From positions 8,184,001 to 8,248,000 of the forward strand of contig NC_060019.1 of NCBI RefSeq assembly GCF_021134715.1: a stretch of DNA of 64,000 nucleotides, written 5' to 3'. The notes beneath the pieces are model-generated. The model worked only from the letters and a program-made list of their open reading frames with translations, did not search any database and had not been told where the DNA came from. Numbering within the stretch: position 1 is the first letter of the stretch; each line of letters begins with the position of its first letter. Position numbers and translations under genes: made by a program. Below, in pieces: positions 11,236 through 23,800 of this stretch. The stretch comes from Daphnia pulex (taxonomy: Eukaryota; Arthropoda; Branchiopoda; Diplostraca; Daphniidae).

Positions 11236-13456
11236 ACGTTCTCTGAACTGCCGGAGAGCAAACAAAAGGGTGGGCGGAGGCAGCAGCAGCTGAGATTTCA
11301 TCACTGTTGATCACTGGCCGCGGGTGCTGCTGGGCGAGCGGGACCATGTCAATATTGGAACGGCAACGAAACCCGAGAAGAAGACGTTCGGGATCCTCTG
11401 GTGCTCATTCAAAAAGAATATCTCGTCTAATCCCCCCGTTCTTTTTACCCTTTGCACAGCACAGCACAGCCCAACCCGTGTTTCTCTCACTGTATAGAGA
11501 GTTTCTAATGGCGGATATAGGCCTTTAAGGCTGCTGATCTGGTGTGCCGTTTCCAAAGCAACGACCCGATGGAAAATGTAGTAGTATCTAAGCTGCAGCT
11601 TTCGGCGATATAACACTTTGGCAGCACACAAGAGCGCAAGCGGTAGAAAGTAGTACGAAAAATGTTGAAACTTATGTAATGTTGAGTTTTTTTTTTCTTT
11701 TTTCGGTCTCTTTTAAATCCTGGACGCTTTCGCGGTCTATCCTCCGGAATATTATGTACTATATAGCTCCTCCAGCCCTGGCGACATCACGGGCTTCCAC
11801 TGGATGTGGACACACTGGAGCTGTGGTGGAGAATCGTGCCTTGCCTGCGCCATAAAGGCTCTATCCGTCCCTGCCGAAAGACACATAATAGAAGCTCGCC
11901 GAGAGAGCTAGAGTATAAATATGGATATTTATATAGAGCTTTTGCTGTGTGTGTGTACAGTACACAGACACACAACATCGATGGAATAGAGCGCGGAAGA
12001 GAGATATAAATGCTAGGCGGAGCGTATGCTCTTTGTGACGGCAACTGGATATATATTGCCTCATTGAGTTTCAACAATCGCTGCTGCTGGATGATGGCTG
12101 AGCTGCCGCCGTCGCGTCTTTATTATTATTATTGTTCTTTTCACCGACGACTTTTTCTATTTCCAGTGTCGATTGTTGCGGCGGCCCTATGGAGTAGGAG
12201 GAGGAAAAGAGCCAGAAAGTATACATATCACTGAGAGACTCTGAGGTATAATAAACACATATACTTACCTACACAGAGTGGCCCCCCACCCCAGCAGCAG
12301 CAGAGATTTGCATAGTATACGGTCTTGCGGGACGATAATGGGCACAAAAAGTAAAGGCGCCGTTAAATCCCCCGTTGAATATTGAGCCTCTCTGGCTGCA
12401 ACATATTCCTTCGATTCTGTACGTGTGTATTTGGGAGGGGAAAAAATTCACCTATTCAGGAATCAAAATGGAGGAATAAGAATTTACAATCCGCTGCTTT
12501 TTATCTCTCCATTGTGCTCCTCCTCATCTTTTGCTTTTTTTTTTCTTTTTCCTATCGCAGGATTTTCGGTCACTGATGACTGGATCCATTAAAAAAGGAT
12601 TTCAATCCCGCACGCTTTCCGTTCGTTTTCATCGCCGATTTTTTCCTTCTTCTTCTTCAGGTTCCATCTGAACGCAGAGATTAAGCGAGAAGAAAAAGCT
12701 CCTGCTGCTGAAAAAGAAGAAAAAAGTTAAGGACGTTCGACACCCTCAGCTCCTATAATCCTGCAGGAAAAAAGGGAGTCATTCAAAAACGCCATTCACG
12801 TCTTTATATAGATCCTTATGAATATAATCCCCCCCCCTCAAAATACTGGCATCAAACTTAAACGACCAGCAGAAAAAAAGATATTAAAGAGGATGACCAT
12901 CTAAATTTCATTTCGTTTGGAAAAAATAACAAATTCCGCACATTTTAGCTGAGGCGCCTTTTTTGAAAAAAAAAAGAAAAAATCGTCAATCACCAAATTG
13001 ACATTGGCCTTGGGGGCGATAACATAAGAAAGAATTTATAAGTGTAGACGGTGAAGAAGAGAAAACGAGAGGGCCCAAAAGGCTTTTTGATTGCTAGCGC
13101 AATCCATCAGCCGGGCAGCACAGCGCATCCAATCGGGCGGCACATATCACGGCTGATTCCATCGGGGTGGGTTATGCGGGGTCCACCAGCACATCCTAGA
13201 GCACTAAAGCGGGCTAGGGTTGGGGTGGGGTTATACACATGACCAAAATACACAACAAAAATAAAAATAAAAAAAATTCAAAAAATAGAAGGAAAAGGAA
13301 AAATCAGATCCGTTGGATGGCGGTAAGGTTCTCGCTGGATCTGTGTGTGTGGGTGTGTGAAAGATGGATCGTCTAACCAAGTGGAAAGTCTGATAGAAGA
13401 AGAAGAAGAAGGGGGGAGAGGAAATAATCCTAGTCTATATCTCGGCCGACGGCCAG

Positions 13457-13477
13457 CAGAAGAAGAAGAAGAAGAAG
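13457..13477. repeat. (AGA)n microsatellite
   Basis: Seven AGA units. A shorter copy lies at about 13397-13411. Confidence 0.9.
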
Positions 13478-16400
13478 CTCGGAGCCAATAGTCTTCCCTC
13501 CATCACAAACTGACGTCATCTCCCGAAATCATTCCCAATCGCAAACTATTGATTTCCCGCTTAACATTAATCAACCTGACCGATATTGCTCAATTCAATT
13601 CGATATAGTACTAGATTATTTATAATATAATATAATGAATGAACGTCGATCAAAATCGATGGCATAAACACAAACACAATGAGATTTTCATCCGTTTCGG
13701 CGATTGCTGTGGATGCCGCCATTTCCGGATGTCCGGAACGACATCCACGCAGTAAGTCCTTGACATGAGGATGGATGGATGTGCAGAGCCAAAAGCGAAT
13801 CATATCAACTCTACACGCACACAGGCCCGGCAGCACAGCAGCTAGAGAGAGTATGTACATAGTATAGAGCACTTGACTGGCTTTTGATTCGGATTGAATT
13901 TTGACGTCCGCGCCGGATTAAAAGGGGCCACGCCGTCAGATCTTCTTCCTAGCTCAGAGTGTCGTCTAGCCATCGCCCCCCCCCCCCAAAAAAAAAGGCG
14001 AGAGCAGAGTAAATAGTACACACACAGTCGATAGAGGCAGCAGCCCGTTTCTCATTTCCGATCAATTAATTCAACGAAGAATCTTAGGATAGCGCTAGAA
14101 GACGAGTGCCGAGTGGAGCGAGAGCTTTGCACGATCCTTTTGGCTATTGGTGGGGGTGGGGGCTATAACTTTGTGTGTAGTGGAAGAAGAAGAAGAAGTT
14201 GTTTTCCTTCTTCTTCTAACTCTTTTGTGTGTATGTGTCTGTTTCTCGTCAGCCAAAGTCGCCCCGGTTGAACGAGGAGGGGACGATTGTCGCCTCCTTA
14301 ATTGCTTTCTTTTAGCTCCTTCTTCCTTCTTGGGAGTCTTTCCCAACAACAACGATCGGAAATATCAACCCGACGACGACGACGTTGTTCACTCTCGGTC
14401 GGTTTATATTCAAAAACCGGGCAATTCATCACTCCCACCCCCGCCCAATCTTCCATTGTAGCTGCCGGAAAAAAAAGAAACAAACACACAAGATAAGAAA
14501 TCTCTGCGACTGGTCGTCGTGTCGTGTGCGGGAGCGATGCCAAGTCCTGCGCCACTCTTTTTATCTTTTTTTTTTATCTTTCCAGTTTTGATAAACAAGA
14601 TTCATCTCTTCGCAGCATGGCTTCTTCTTCTTTTTACAAAGAGGAAGGACCGAATAAGGAGTGATGAATACGCAAGAGAATCCGAGCCGTCGTCAGCATC
14701 ATCACACACACAGCCCTCAGTCTAGTGAGTAGTATTGATTGCGCGCAACACAACTCTGAAAGAAAGTCCGCAGCATATCAACCCCCCACCCCCTTGTAGT
14801 AATAGTAGTAGTCGAGACATCCATGTGTGTGTGTGTTGGCTCTTTTTTTTCGGCCGTCCCATTATTCTCCGCACTTGTAACATGGGTGCCCCCCCCTTTT
14901 TGATTTTTTCTGCTGAGCTTGTCGTGACAGAAAACCTCGTGAAACAGCGTTTTCATTTGTTACGCACCGAGTGGTGATGATGAAGCGCTCAAAAAGATGG
15001 CCTTTTGTTTTTGGTCTGACCTTATATTGTATAGTTGACAAGGAAATCTAATATTCATGGACGTATTCAAGGGAATAAACAATTGGTAAAATATGAGCTA
15101 TTGATGACAAATGTTGTTTCGGTGTGTGTGTGTGTGTGTCGTACGGTGTTTGGGCGGTGATAAGAAAGCCATCGTTCAACTCCGTTGAAGAAAAAAAATA
15201 AATGAAATATATAAAAAAGGTGGACATGTTTTTCTTTCCTTTATAGACTAGTGCATAGACATGTTGCTCACGTCTGTGCAATACATCTAATTGAATTCCG
15301 TCGGCGGGAAATATAATAATACATCACATATCGACTACAACACAGAAAAAAGAAAGAAGAAGAAGAAGAAGCGTGCCGGGTTATACTCCTCGACGTGACT
15401 GCATACATCAGACTCCCTGACACGCCTTTTTTTTTCTCCTGCTCCCCCCTCTTGTCTTTATATTCCGCGTTACATCATTTAAGCTACCGGGAAACACGCA
15501 GCAGCAAAAAAAAAAAATGTGGCCTGAAAGGGCTGAGTCATACACCATCCTCTCAGCGCATCATCATCACTCCATCTCAATCAACGACATTACATTTTAT
15601 ACCGCTGGCGGGAAACAATCTCTTTTTGAAATGTAGACGATTGAACGAAATCTTGTACAAAAAAAAAAGAGAAAAAACGCAATCAGTTCGAGCGCTCCGT
15701 CGAAAAACGCTGATTAAAGGAGAAACAATTCGTCCGACCGAGAACAAAGAATTTCATTCCATTGGAAATAAAATCCTCCGCACCGGATGACATGAATTTG
15801 ATGGGTCAACATCACCAGAGAAATTCACTAAATCATCTTGCGATGACATTTGACGTGTTTGGGCGATGGCGACGTTGACAAGAAATAAGGACATATAATT
15901 TCATGGGTCCGTTGTCCATCTCATCAGAAACACTAAGGATATTAGAAAAGTTGGACAAAAATGTTTCCAGGCTCGCAGCTTTTTATTTGTCTTTTTTTTT
16001 CTAATACGGTTGAAACAGGTCAGAAAGGCTTTGGCTGATGATCGGTGGTGTCCTAAACCAGCCATCGCAGCCAAAAGCTTTTGTGTCGAGAGAGAAGACG
16101 ACGCACAAAATAAAGAAGAAATCGATGGCGTACATAAAAACAAAAATAGGAAAAGAGAGAGAGAGAAAAAAAACCCACCCGGCTATAAATAGAGTTGTTG
16201 TGCTGGTTGTTTTTTTGTTTTTATTCGGTTTGAATTGTTATTGAGCGCTCGCGCTCTATTGCACTCGGCTGATCGATTAGACCACCTCGCCACCAGCAGA
16301 TAATAAACACACGGGCCGTCCTCTATTACAGATGAAGAGTTCAAAGAGTTCATCACCACACAATCAACATAATTAAAAAAACAAAAAATGACCAAGTAGT

Positions 16401-17813
16401 TGATGATTACACAAGATGAAGGCCGAATATTATTGCCATATCGAAAATCTAAAAATAAAAACTTGTTGGCAAGGGGAGGACCAAATGGAACTCGGACAAA
16501 AGAGTGGCACAGCCACACAAAAAAAAAAGAATCAAAGAAGATTAGTTTCCGGTCGCCATGTCGTCATCACAAACCGAACCCATGGCGACGTTCTACACCC
16601 CCTCCCGGCCGATGGGCCTTTTTGTTCGCCCGGGGGTCGTTCCGTCCGTCTCCCTCCCCCTCAAAAAATGTTATGGACGTGATGCGTATAGCGATAAACA
16701 TCATAATAATCTAAATATCTATGGCAATAGACACAGTGAAATAATTCCCTTGATTCGATTAATTTCAACACTAAATCAAATTCAATCCCCCCGAAAGTCG
16801 AGTGTTTTTTTGTTACAAGGGCCGGCGACAGGGCGCAAAGTTTCGCACAGCTCATAAAGCTTTCAATTGCTAACGACATCATGTGTACTAGCTAGCTAGT
16901 AGGATATAGAATTGTCCCAGTTGAGTAGTGTGAGACATGCCACGCTCGGTGCCTCCCTAATATTCTCCGTCCGTCTGTCCGCTCACTGGGCGGCAAAAAG
17001 GAACTGGACACTTAATTATCTGTCCGTCTCTCTCTCTCTATATATAATGTTACTAGCCGTCGTTCCATCTCATCGCAGAGAGTTGGAGAGCGGGGGGGGA
17101 TGTTTTAAATTGTTAATGAATCTCTTTGCATTACGCAATGAACATGAAGCCGGGGGGGGGGGCAGCTGTCAAAAGGCCTTTCGGCTTCCTTTGGCCTCGT
17201 CTTCTTTTGATTATAAATGAGTTTCGGTCACCAGATCTAAGCAAGAAGAAGACAGTAGACACCGTCTTCAAAAGGGATGAGAGAAGAGGAGGTTCCTTAT
17301 TGTCAAACTGAGCGGGTGGGAGGTGGCCATCGTGAGCGGGTGGTGGTAAGGGAGCCGGCGCCAGCGCGCGCGGGAAACAAACCCCCCCAGTCCCCACCCG
17401 CCAAAAAGAAGAGAGACCCGAGTGTCTACGTGTAGCGACGGCGTCATGCAATCCCAGCGCCGGGACGCAAACTTACCCAAAACTACACGGCAGAGAGACG
17501 ATCACACGGGCGTTTTCACCGCTGTCGTCGTCGCGCTCCTCCCTCGATCCGGCGACCAGTTTTCTTTTCGGTTCGCCCATTCCGGCCACTGGCGAATCCA
17601 CCGAGACCAACTCTCTCCAGATTGAGCCAAACGCTCATCAATTCCGGGCTGGAAATTGGCAACATTTTGAAATTATTTCAGTCAACAACAGACGGACACA
17701 CAACCAGCTGAAGAAACAAGTGCGCGTTGCGGTTTAGATGAGCGTCCGTGTTTCCGTGTTTTTTGGAAAAAAATTTGAAAAAATTTGTTAGCGCCAGAAA
17801 TTTCACATTCGTC

Positions 17814-20800
17814 ATGTCGCAATTTCTGTACGGCATCAAAGACCGGGCCATGTCCAGTCTGTCTACTTTCCGGTAAGTTTTTATCTACTTTTTCATTATT
17901 GATAAGTGCCTAGCTTGTATGGATATTTATGCTGACGCAATACGCGTAACCTCCGAATTAATGATCCCGCGCGATTGCTCTCTACTAAATAACTCAAAAT
18001 TGGGCAGTCCGTTTTCATAATTAAGTGGCAGATCATCAGCGGAAGTGGATGCGCTTGAACGCGATTTGAAAAGTTATTACTATGATTATTATTGGCTTGG
18101 TTTAAAAAAAAAGAAATCTAACATTCAAATTGAACGAGCGGTTGATCAAAACAGTTTTGCCCATTTGGCATTCAAAACACAAATCGCTCAACTCCATTTG
18201 TATACGACGAGATATAGGCCAAGCAGAAGAAGAAGAATGGATGAATCTTTCATAGAGAGAGACGCCCTTGTTACATACTTTATTCATGACGGATGATGAG
18301 CAATCGGCCGCGATCATGTACGAAGCGGGGATAGTAAAAGATCAAATCAATCAATCACCCACAGAAAAAGAAAAAAAAGAAACTTTTCTTGCTCACCAAG
18401 ATATTTTGATTATAAAAAAAAGAAAAAATAGTAAATTCCGGACTCCTTCGAGCCAAAATCTTCTTGGCTACGAAGAGAAAAAGGAAGCGGAAGAGCGGAC
18501 GGATGCATATCCGCTCAGTGTGTGTGTGTGTGTTTTTTCTTCTCCTTATATACCAGAGTATAGTTGATATATCTATTGGTTAGATGCTGCTGGTTCACTG
18601 CCCCCCTCTATAGACTTTCATGAGTCGTCGAGTTTTTCTCTTCTTTCTTTGGGGCTAGACGACGTAGTGCATAGTGAAGAGAAGATATGGAGGATATCCG
18701 ACTGGAACGCAAAGAGGAAAACAAAACATCCCCCCAGCTCCTCCGCTCCTCCGCAAAGAAGAAGAAGAAGAAAAAAATGAAATAAAATTCCTCCAAGTCT
18801 AAAAGAATGGAACAATGGGCGTGGAGCCAAAGAAGGGCCCAGAAGATCGACGACGTCCTTTTTTTCTCTGTGGAGAGAGAGAGTGGGGGTATATATCTAT
18901 CTATCCATGTTTTCACGACCCTGGTTCGTTCCCTTTTATCTACAACTATACTTCTTCTTCTTCTTCTTAACGGGGGTCGAGGTCGGTTGAGGAAAAAAAA
19001 GATATGGAGGATCTCTCCCCTTTTTATTTTATTTTATAAGAGCCATGAATGTGTATGTGTATTATACGACGACAACAACTTCATCCATAACTGGCAGACA
19101 ACGCTGTTGGCTCCACTTTCAGCCCCCCCCCAGAAAAAGTTTTTTACTTTTTATCTTATTGGATTCACAACAGGGAAAAAAGAAAAAAAAAGTTTCCTAT
19201 GTTTCGACAACTGGTGGATTTTTAGTCGATTAAAGTAATCACCAGAAAATGGCTACCGAATCTTTAAAAAAAAATATGATTTGATATTTAACTCTGGCGC
19301 GTGTGTCCATTGTCCTGGACGGAAGACGTGAACGACAAGTCGGCAGAACAACAACTCTGCTGGGGCGCCCGGCACATTCGGTTGGCTGGGATATATCGAG
19401 AGAGTAGAGAGGTTGTTGTATTCGGTTTGTTGCCCGGGTATCGTTCCCTTATAACTCTCAATGTGTATATTCCTGACTCTGTCCTATTGTTTTGCAACCC
19501 ACACAACAACGGCGATGGTCTCGTCAGTTGAATGGGAGAAGCCCGCCGCAGACTCTCTCTTTCTCTCGATGGATGTTAAGTGCTGTAACCAGCACCTTGA
19601 GCGCCAAACACAATGGAACCAACCAACCACCCACCCAGCCCGGCCAATTGACTATTTTACATTTTGCCATCTCTATGGGGTAGAGCTCGGCGGTTAAATT
19701 CTCCTCCTCTGCTGTTGTCAACACCAGCGGCACATGCCAGTTAATTATAGTCTGTGGCACGTCTAACCTGCTGCCAACAACTGGCACACAATCTACATTT
19801 CACTGGGAAAAACCCCCTTCGCTATTATGTAATTTCCATTAGAGCTATTCGACTCACCCCCCCCCCCCCAACGATTCGCTAACGGCCAGCATCTGTCGCA
19901 TCCGGATGCTGGATCCCTTACCTCCGATGAAAAGCGCTAAAGATCCTTTGAACGCAAATCTAAACAAAAGGAAAAAAAAGAAAAAGAAAAAAGGATTAGG
20001 CGTAAACATCAAAATTGATCATGTAATACATTCTGGTCGAAAGTAAATGTTGCGGCGCCCTTCGACCTGTGCGACGTCATTCAACCGATGACGTCGTTTG
20101 TTAACTGAAACGTCCTACAGTGTACACGACTGTCAGATAGACCCCCGCACGAGTTGCTGATTAAACGGACTCATGCAGAGACTAGTCTAGTCCACTATTT
20201 AATATCCGGTCACCTCTCTCTGCGCTGTTGCCAATCTTTTGATGTTATCCAGGATCATTTGATTAGATCCACTGGGCGGCATCTATAGATCCTTTTGAAG
20301 GGCCTGCAATATAGCATACAGATATATATTCATAGGACTGAAATAGTTACGAAATAAATATAAGAAATTTCTGAGATCAGATAGGAGACGGACAAGGAAC
20401 CGGAAGACAGGATCATCAGGAGCCATCCTCCTCCTAAATCCTGAATGCTGAGAGCCTCCCCCTCCCTCCCACCCTCCTTGTGATAGATCTATATGTTTTA
20501 ATATGATGATGAAAATGCTGGCCGAGTAACATAGACACATTTTCCGGATAGATGTAGTAATATAATAATATGAAAGCCTGGGCACACACACAAAGACGTC
20601 TAATCGCATCTAGGCTAGCTAGCTAGCTCTATATATATGACTCTCCTATAAATAAATATATAAGCCGATCAGCAGCAGAGAATAAGAAAGGGAGAACTAG
20701 ACGGATTGATGCTGCTGCTGCTATATAGCTCTCCGAGATGGACTCGGGTCGTCATCGATATATCAACGATGGCCAAACCAAATTGAATCTTCTTCTACTA

Positions 20801-23800
20801 TACTGCCTATAAGTCATCATCTCTGTCTGGCCAGAGAGTTTGGCAGTCTACAAGGCGAGCGACCAACTGGAAAGAGTTATATCATCACATAACACAAAAA
20901 AAAAGGGAGAAAAGAAAAAGAAGATGATGATTTTCATACGCCCGTCTGCCCCCTTCTCTCTTCTCTCTTGAATCTCAAATTCAATCTTTTGGCAGGAGGC
21001 CTATAGGGTCCTCATTAGTGGCACTTCTGGATGGGAGCGCGAACCTCCTGATCAGATTTATAATCTATGACGATGCTCTCGACCATTTTTCTCTTGCCAA
21101 ACTCGATTGACATCCCCCAAAGGAGGACGAGTACATCCACCTCATTAACGTATACATGAATAGCAACTCGCATGAAATTATACATTTTTTGGGGGGCGGC
21201 TTTAATTTAATCCAGCCATGATTGCGAATCCGGCACTAGAATTCCACTACTACTGATACTACTCCTTTGGGTCCCTTGTCGGAAACAACTAATTCCATTT
21301 GAATTCTATTTTTGAAAAAATATATACTGGAGAGAGAAAATGTCATTCGGGATTGGCGCGTAATTCAAATGTACAGATATGGAAAATGTTTAGGCAAAAG
21401 TGGAGGAATTTAGTCAGTCCTCTAGGGGAGGGTAACAACAAGCGGACACACTTAACTTGATTTTCTTTCTCCTCCCTTTTTTTGGGTCGTCCTATCTCTA
21501 ATGCTATTGGCCCAGATTGGTTGCCACCATATCCGGATGATACGATTCTTTACGACGCAACTGTCTGTCTGTTAACTCGGCACCGCCATTCCTCCCCTAG
21601 ATACTTTTTTTCTTTTTCTTTTTTTCTGTGTATGGAACCATTTTGCTTTTTATCGTTTATGCCATTGGGTTGCATGCGGATCTCTTCCTTCCAATTTCAA
21701 AGTCGGACGTCCCCCGACAAAAGAAGTTGGCTTTGCTGGCTTGTTATTATTCTATTGCGCCACATATATACTATACAAATCTAAATATCAATAAATTCCC
21801 ATTTTGACGATTTCACCACCCAGCGACTCTCACACGGCCCTGCCAGACTCGTGATATACAAGAGCAGCTATACAGTCTAACTTTATTATATACATATGCG
21901 CTAAGCTCCTGATTTATATCATCATCCTTGCAAAAGAAAATCAAATAGAAAAATGGAAATCAAAGAAATCTCGAATCAAAACAAACGAATTTCATCCGTC
22001 CGGAGGCGGGAGTGGTGTGTGTGATGAAGTGATTTAAATGCCAAGAGGACGGAAATGATTAAATAATATCCGAATATTATTTAGAGAGGGGGGGGGACGA
22101 GATCCATCGAGCGGATGGTAACTGAGCGGAGACTTTTTGAATGAAGACAAACTTCTTCGTCTCTTGATCCATTCCATTTGCAACTTTTGGGCCGCATATT
22201 ATTTACACTCTATCCGCACACACACACACATTCGACATTGTACTCCGCACCTACGGCATAGCGGGCGGATGAAAGTTTTTTGATTCCCGAACGAAGAAAT
22301 TTTCTCCTTTTTTTAAATTTTCTTGTTGTTTGGAATTTCATTTCGTACAGGGAGGAGGAGGACGGAAGAAAGTGGGGTTTTGGGTCGTTGTGTGTCGTTC
22401 ATGTGTCGGCGACTCACGAACGCCAATGTGCCGGACGAACACAGTACACTATGTGTGTACGCGGAGGGAAGAGAATAATAAGAGCCAAAGGGGGGGAGAT
22501 GTGAGAGAGAGAGAGTAAGATAGATAGAAGGGGTTGGATGGAAAAGCAATTTCCTGTTTGTTTACTCGGCAACCAGCTAGGAGGAGAGAGTCGGCTACTA
22601 TACGGGAAGCAGCCGGAAGAGACGAGTCGCGAGCCATCCAACCGAACGACTGTATCCGATTTGAATGAAAGAAAAAGAAGAAGAAAAATAAAGAAATGAA
22701 AAGTCTCCTCAAAATAGACGAGGACGAAAGGTCACTATGGCAACGGCTGGACACTGGCACCCATTTATTGGATTCACCAACGAATAAGAAATATAACGAA
22801 AGTTTGAACGACGACGACGACGACGACAAGTTTACGTATTATCCCATCGAATTGTCAAAGTTATTAACTCTATAGAGATGCTTGACAGTCAGAGGCAATC
22901 ATTCGAATTGTCCATCTTTCCAGCCAACCAAACGAGAAAAAATGACAAAAGAGGAGAAAAACAAGACTTTTTCATATATCTGTGAAACGAGTGTGTGCAA
23001 GGCGACTTCCCTTTTGTCAGACATTTGAATACAAAAAGAAAAATGGTTTCCTTTTATATGGGCGAATGATAATAAGACGTTGCTCGTTAGAGCGAGAGAG
23101 AAAAAAAATACGAATGACGCAATCGTTGGAAATGTTTCCCAACAATAGACTAGTAGCCCCTGCGGGTTGTTGCCATTGGCTATATGAATACAATAGAGCA
23201 AAATAATTTATTGTGTGGCTAATAAACCAGCCCAACATTTTCTTTTTTTTTTTTCAAAAATAAATATTTGGTTTTTTTGGCAATTTTTAGGCGAGGAGCA
23301 AACTACGAAGAGTTTGAGATGCCCAAGATGAGGAACCTGAAGAACATCAAACCCAAGTAAGTTGTTGTTGTTTGGTCTAGATAGGCAAACAAAAGCCTTG
23401 ATGACTTTGGTAGTGGTGGGAGGAGGAGGCCATTGAAAACGGGGACGATATAATAACTCTTTCATGCATGAACGAGTACATCTCCAGTGGGCAGTCGGCG
23501 CTCCTTTCTGTAGAGTGGCAACAACATGGGGAAATGGAGTGCTCTCTCTCTTTGGCGGAGATTACACGCAAAGACGGACGACACATTTAGAGACGGGCGT
23601 CTTAAAAGAGACGACGACGACGCTGTTAGTCGAGTGGTTAAAACGGGTGGGGGGGAAATGCTGAAGAAACTGAGCGACGCAACCGCATGACTTTCTGATG
23701 TGCAACGACCCAACCATTTCACAATCCCTGAGCTGTGCTGCTCTACCCTGTCGACGAACACACACACAGCCGATTAGATCCTAAATCTTTTGATCCGATT

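Larger units (their letters stand above)
9692..17813. other. 8.1 kb gene-poor region upstream of VGlut
   Basis: No frame here shows family motifs or consistent splice borders. The DNA is a patchwork of simple repeats: GT/CA runs (10828-10848, near 15120), GAA/TTC runs (11217-11235, 13457-13477, 15356-15371), poly-C (13977-13987) and many poly-A/T tracts. GC content rises from about 17300 to 17630, before the transporter start. A TCAGTC initiator-like element at 17678 could mark a transcription start. I read the region as upstream regulatory DNA and untranslated leader of the transporter gene. Confidence 0.5.

Noticed and set aside
22449-22829. Long minus-strand frame with Ser, Phe and Leu runs
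   Set aside because: Lies inside VGlut intron 1 over simple repeats (GAC, GAAGAA, GAGA); no protein character.
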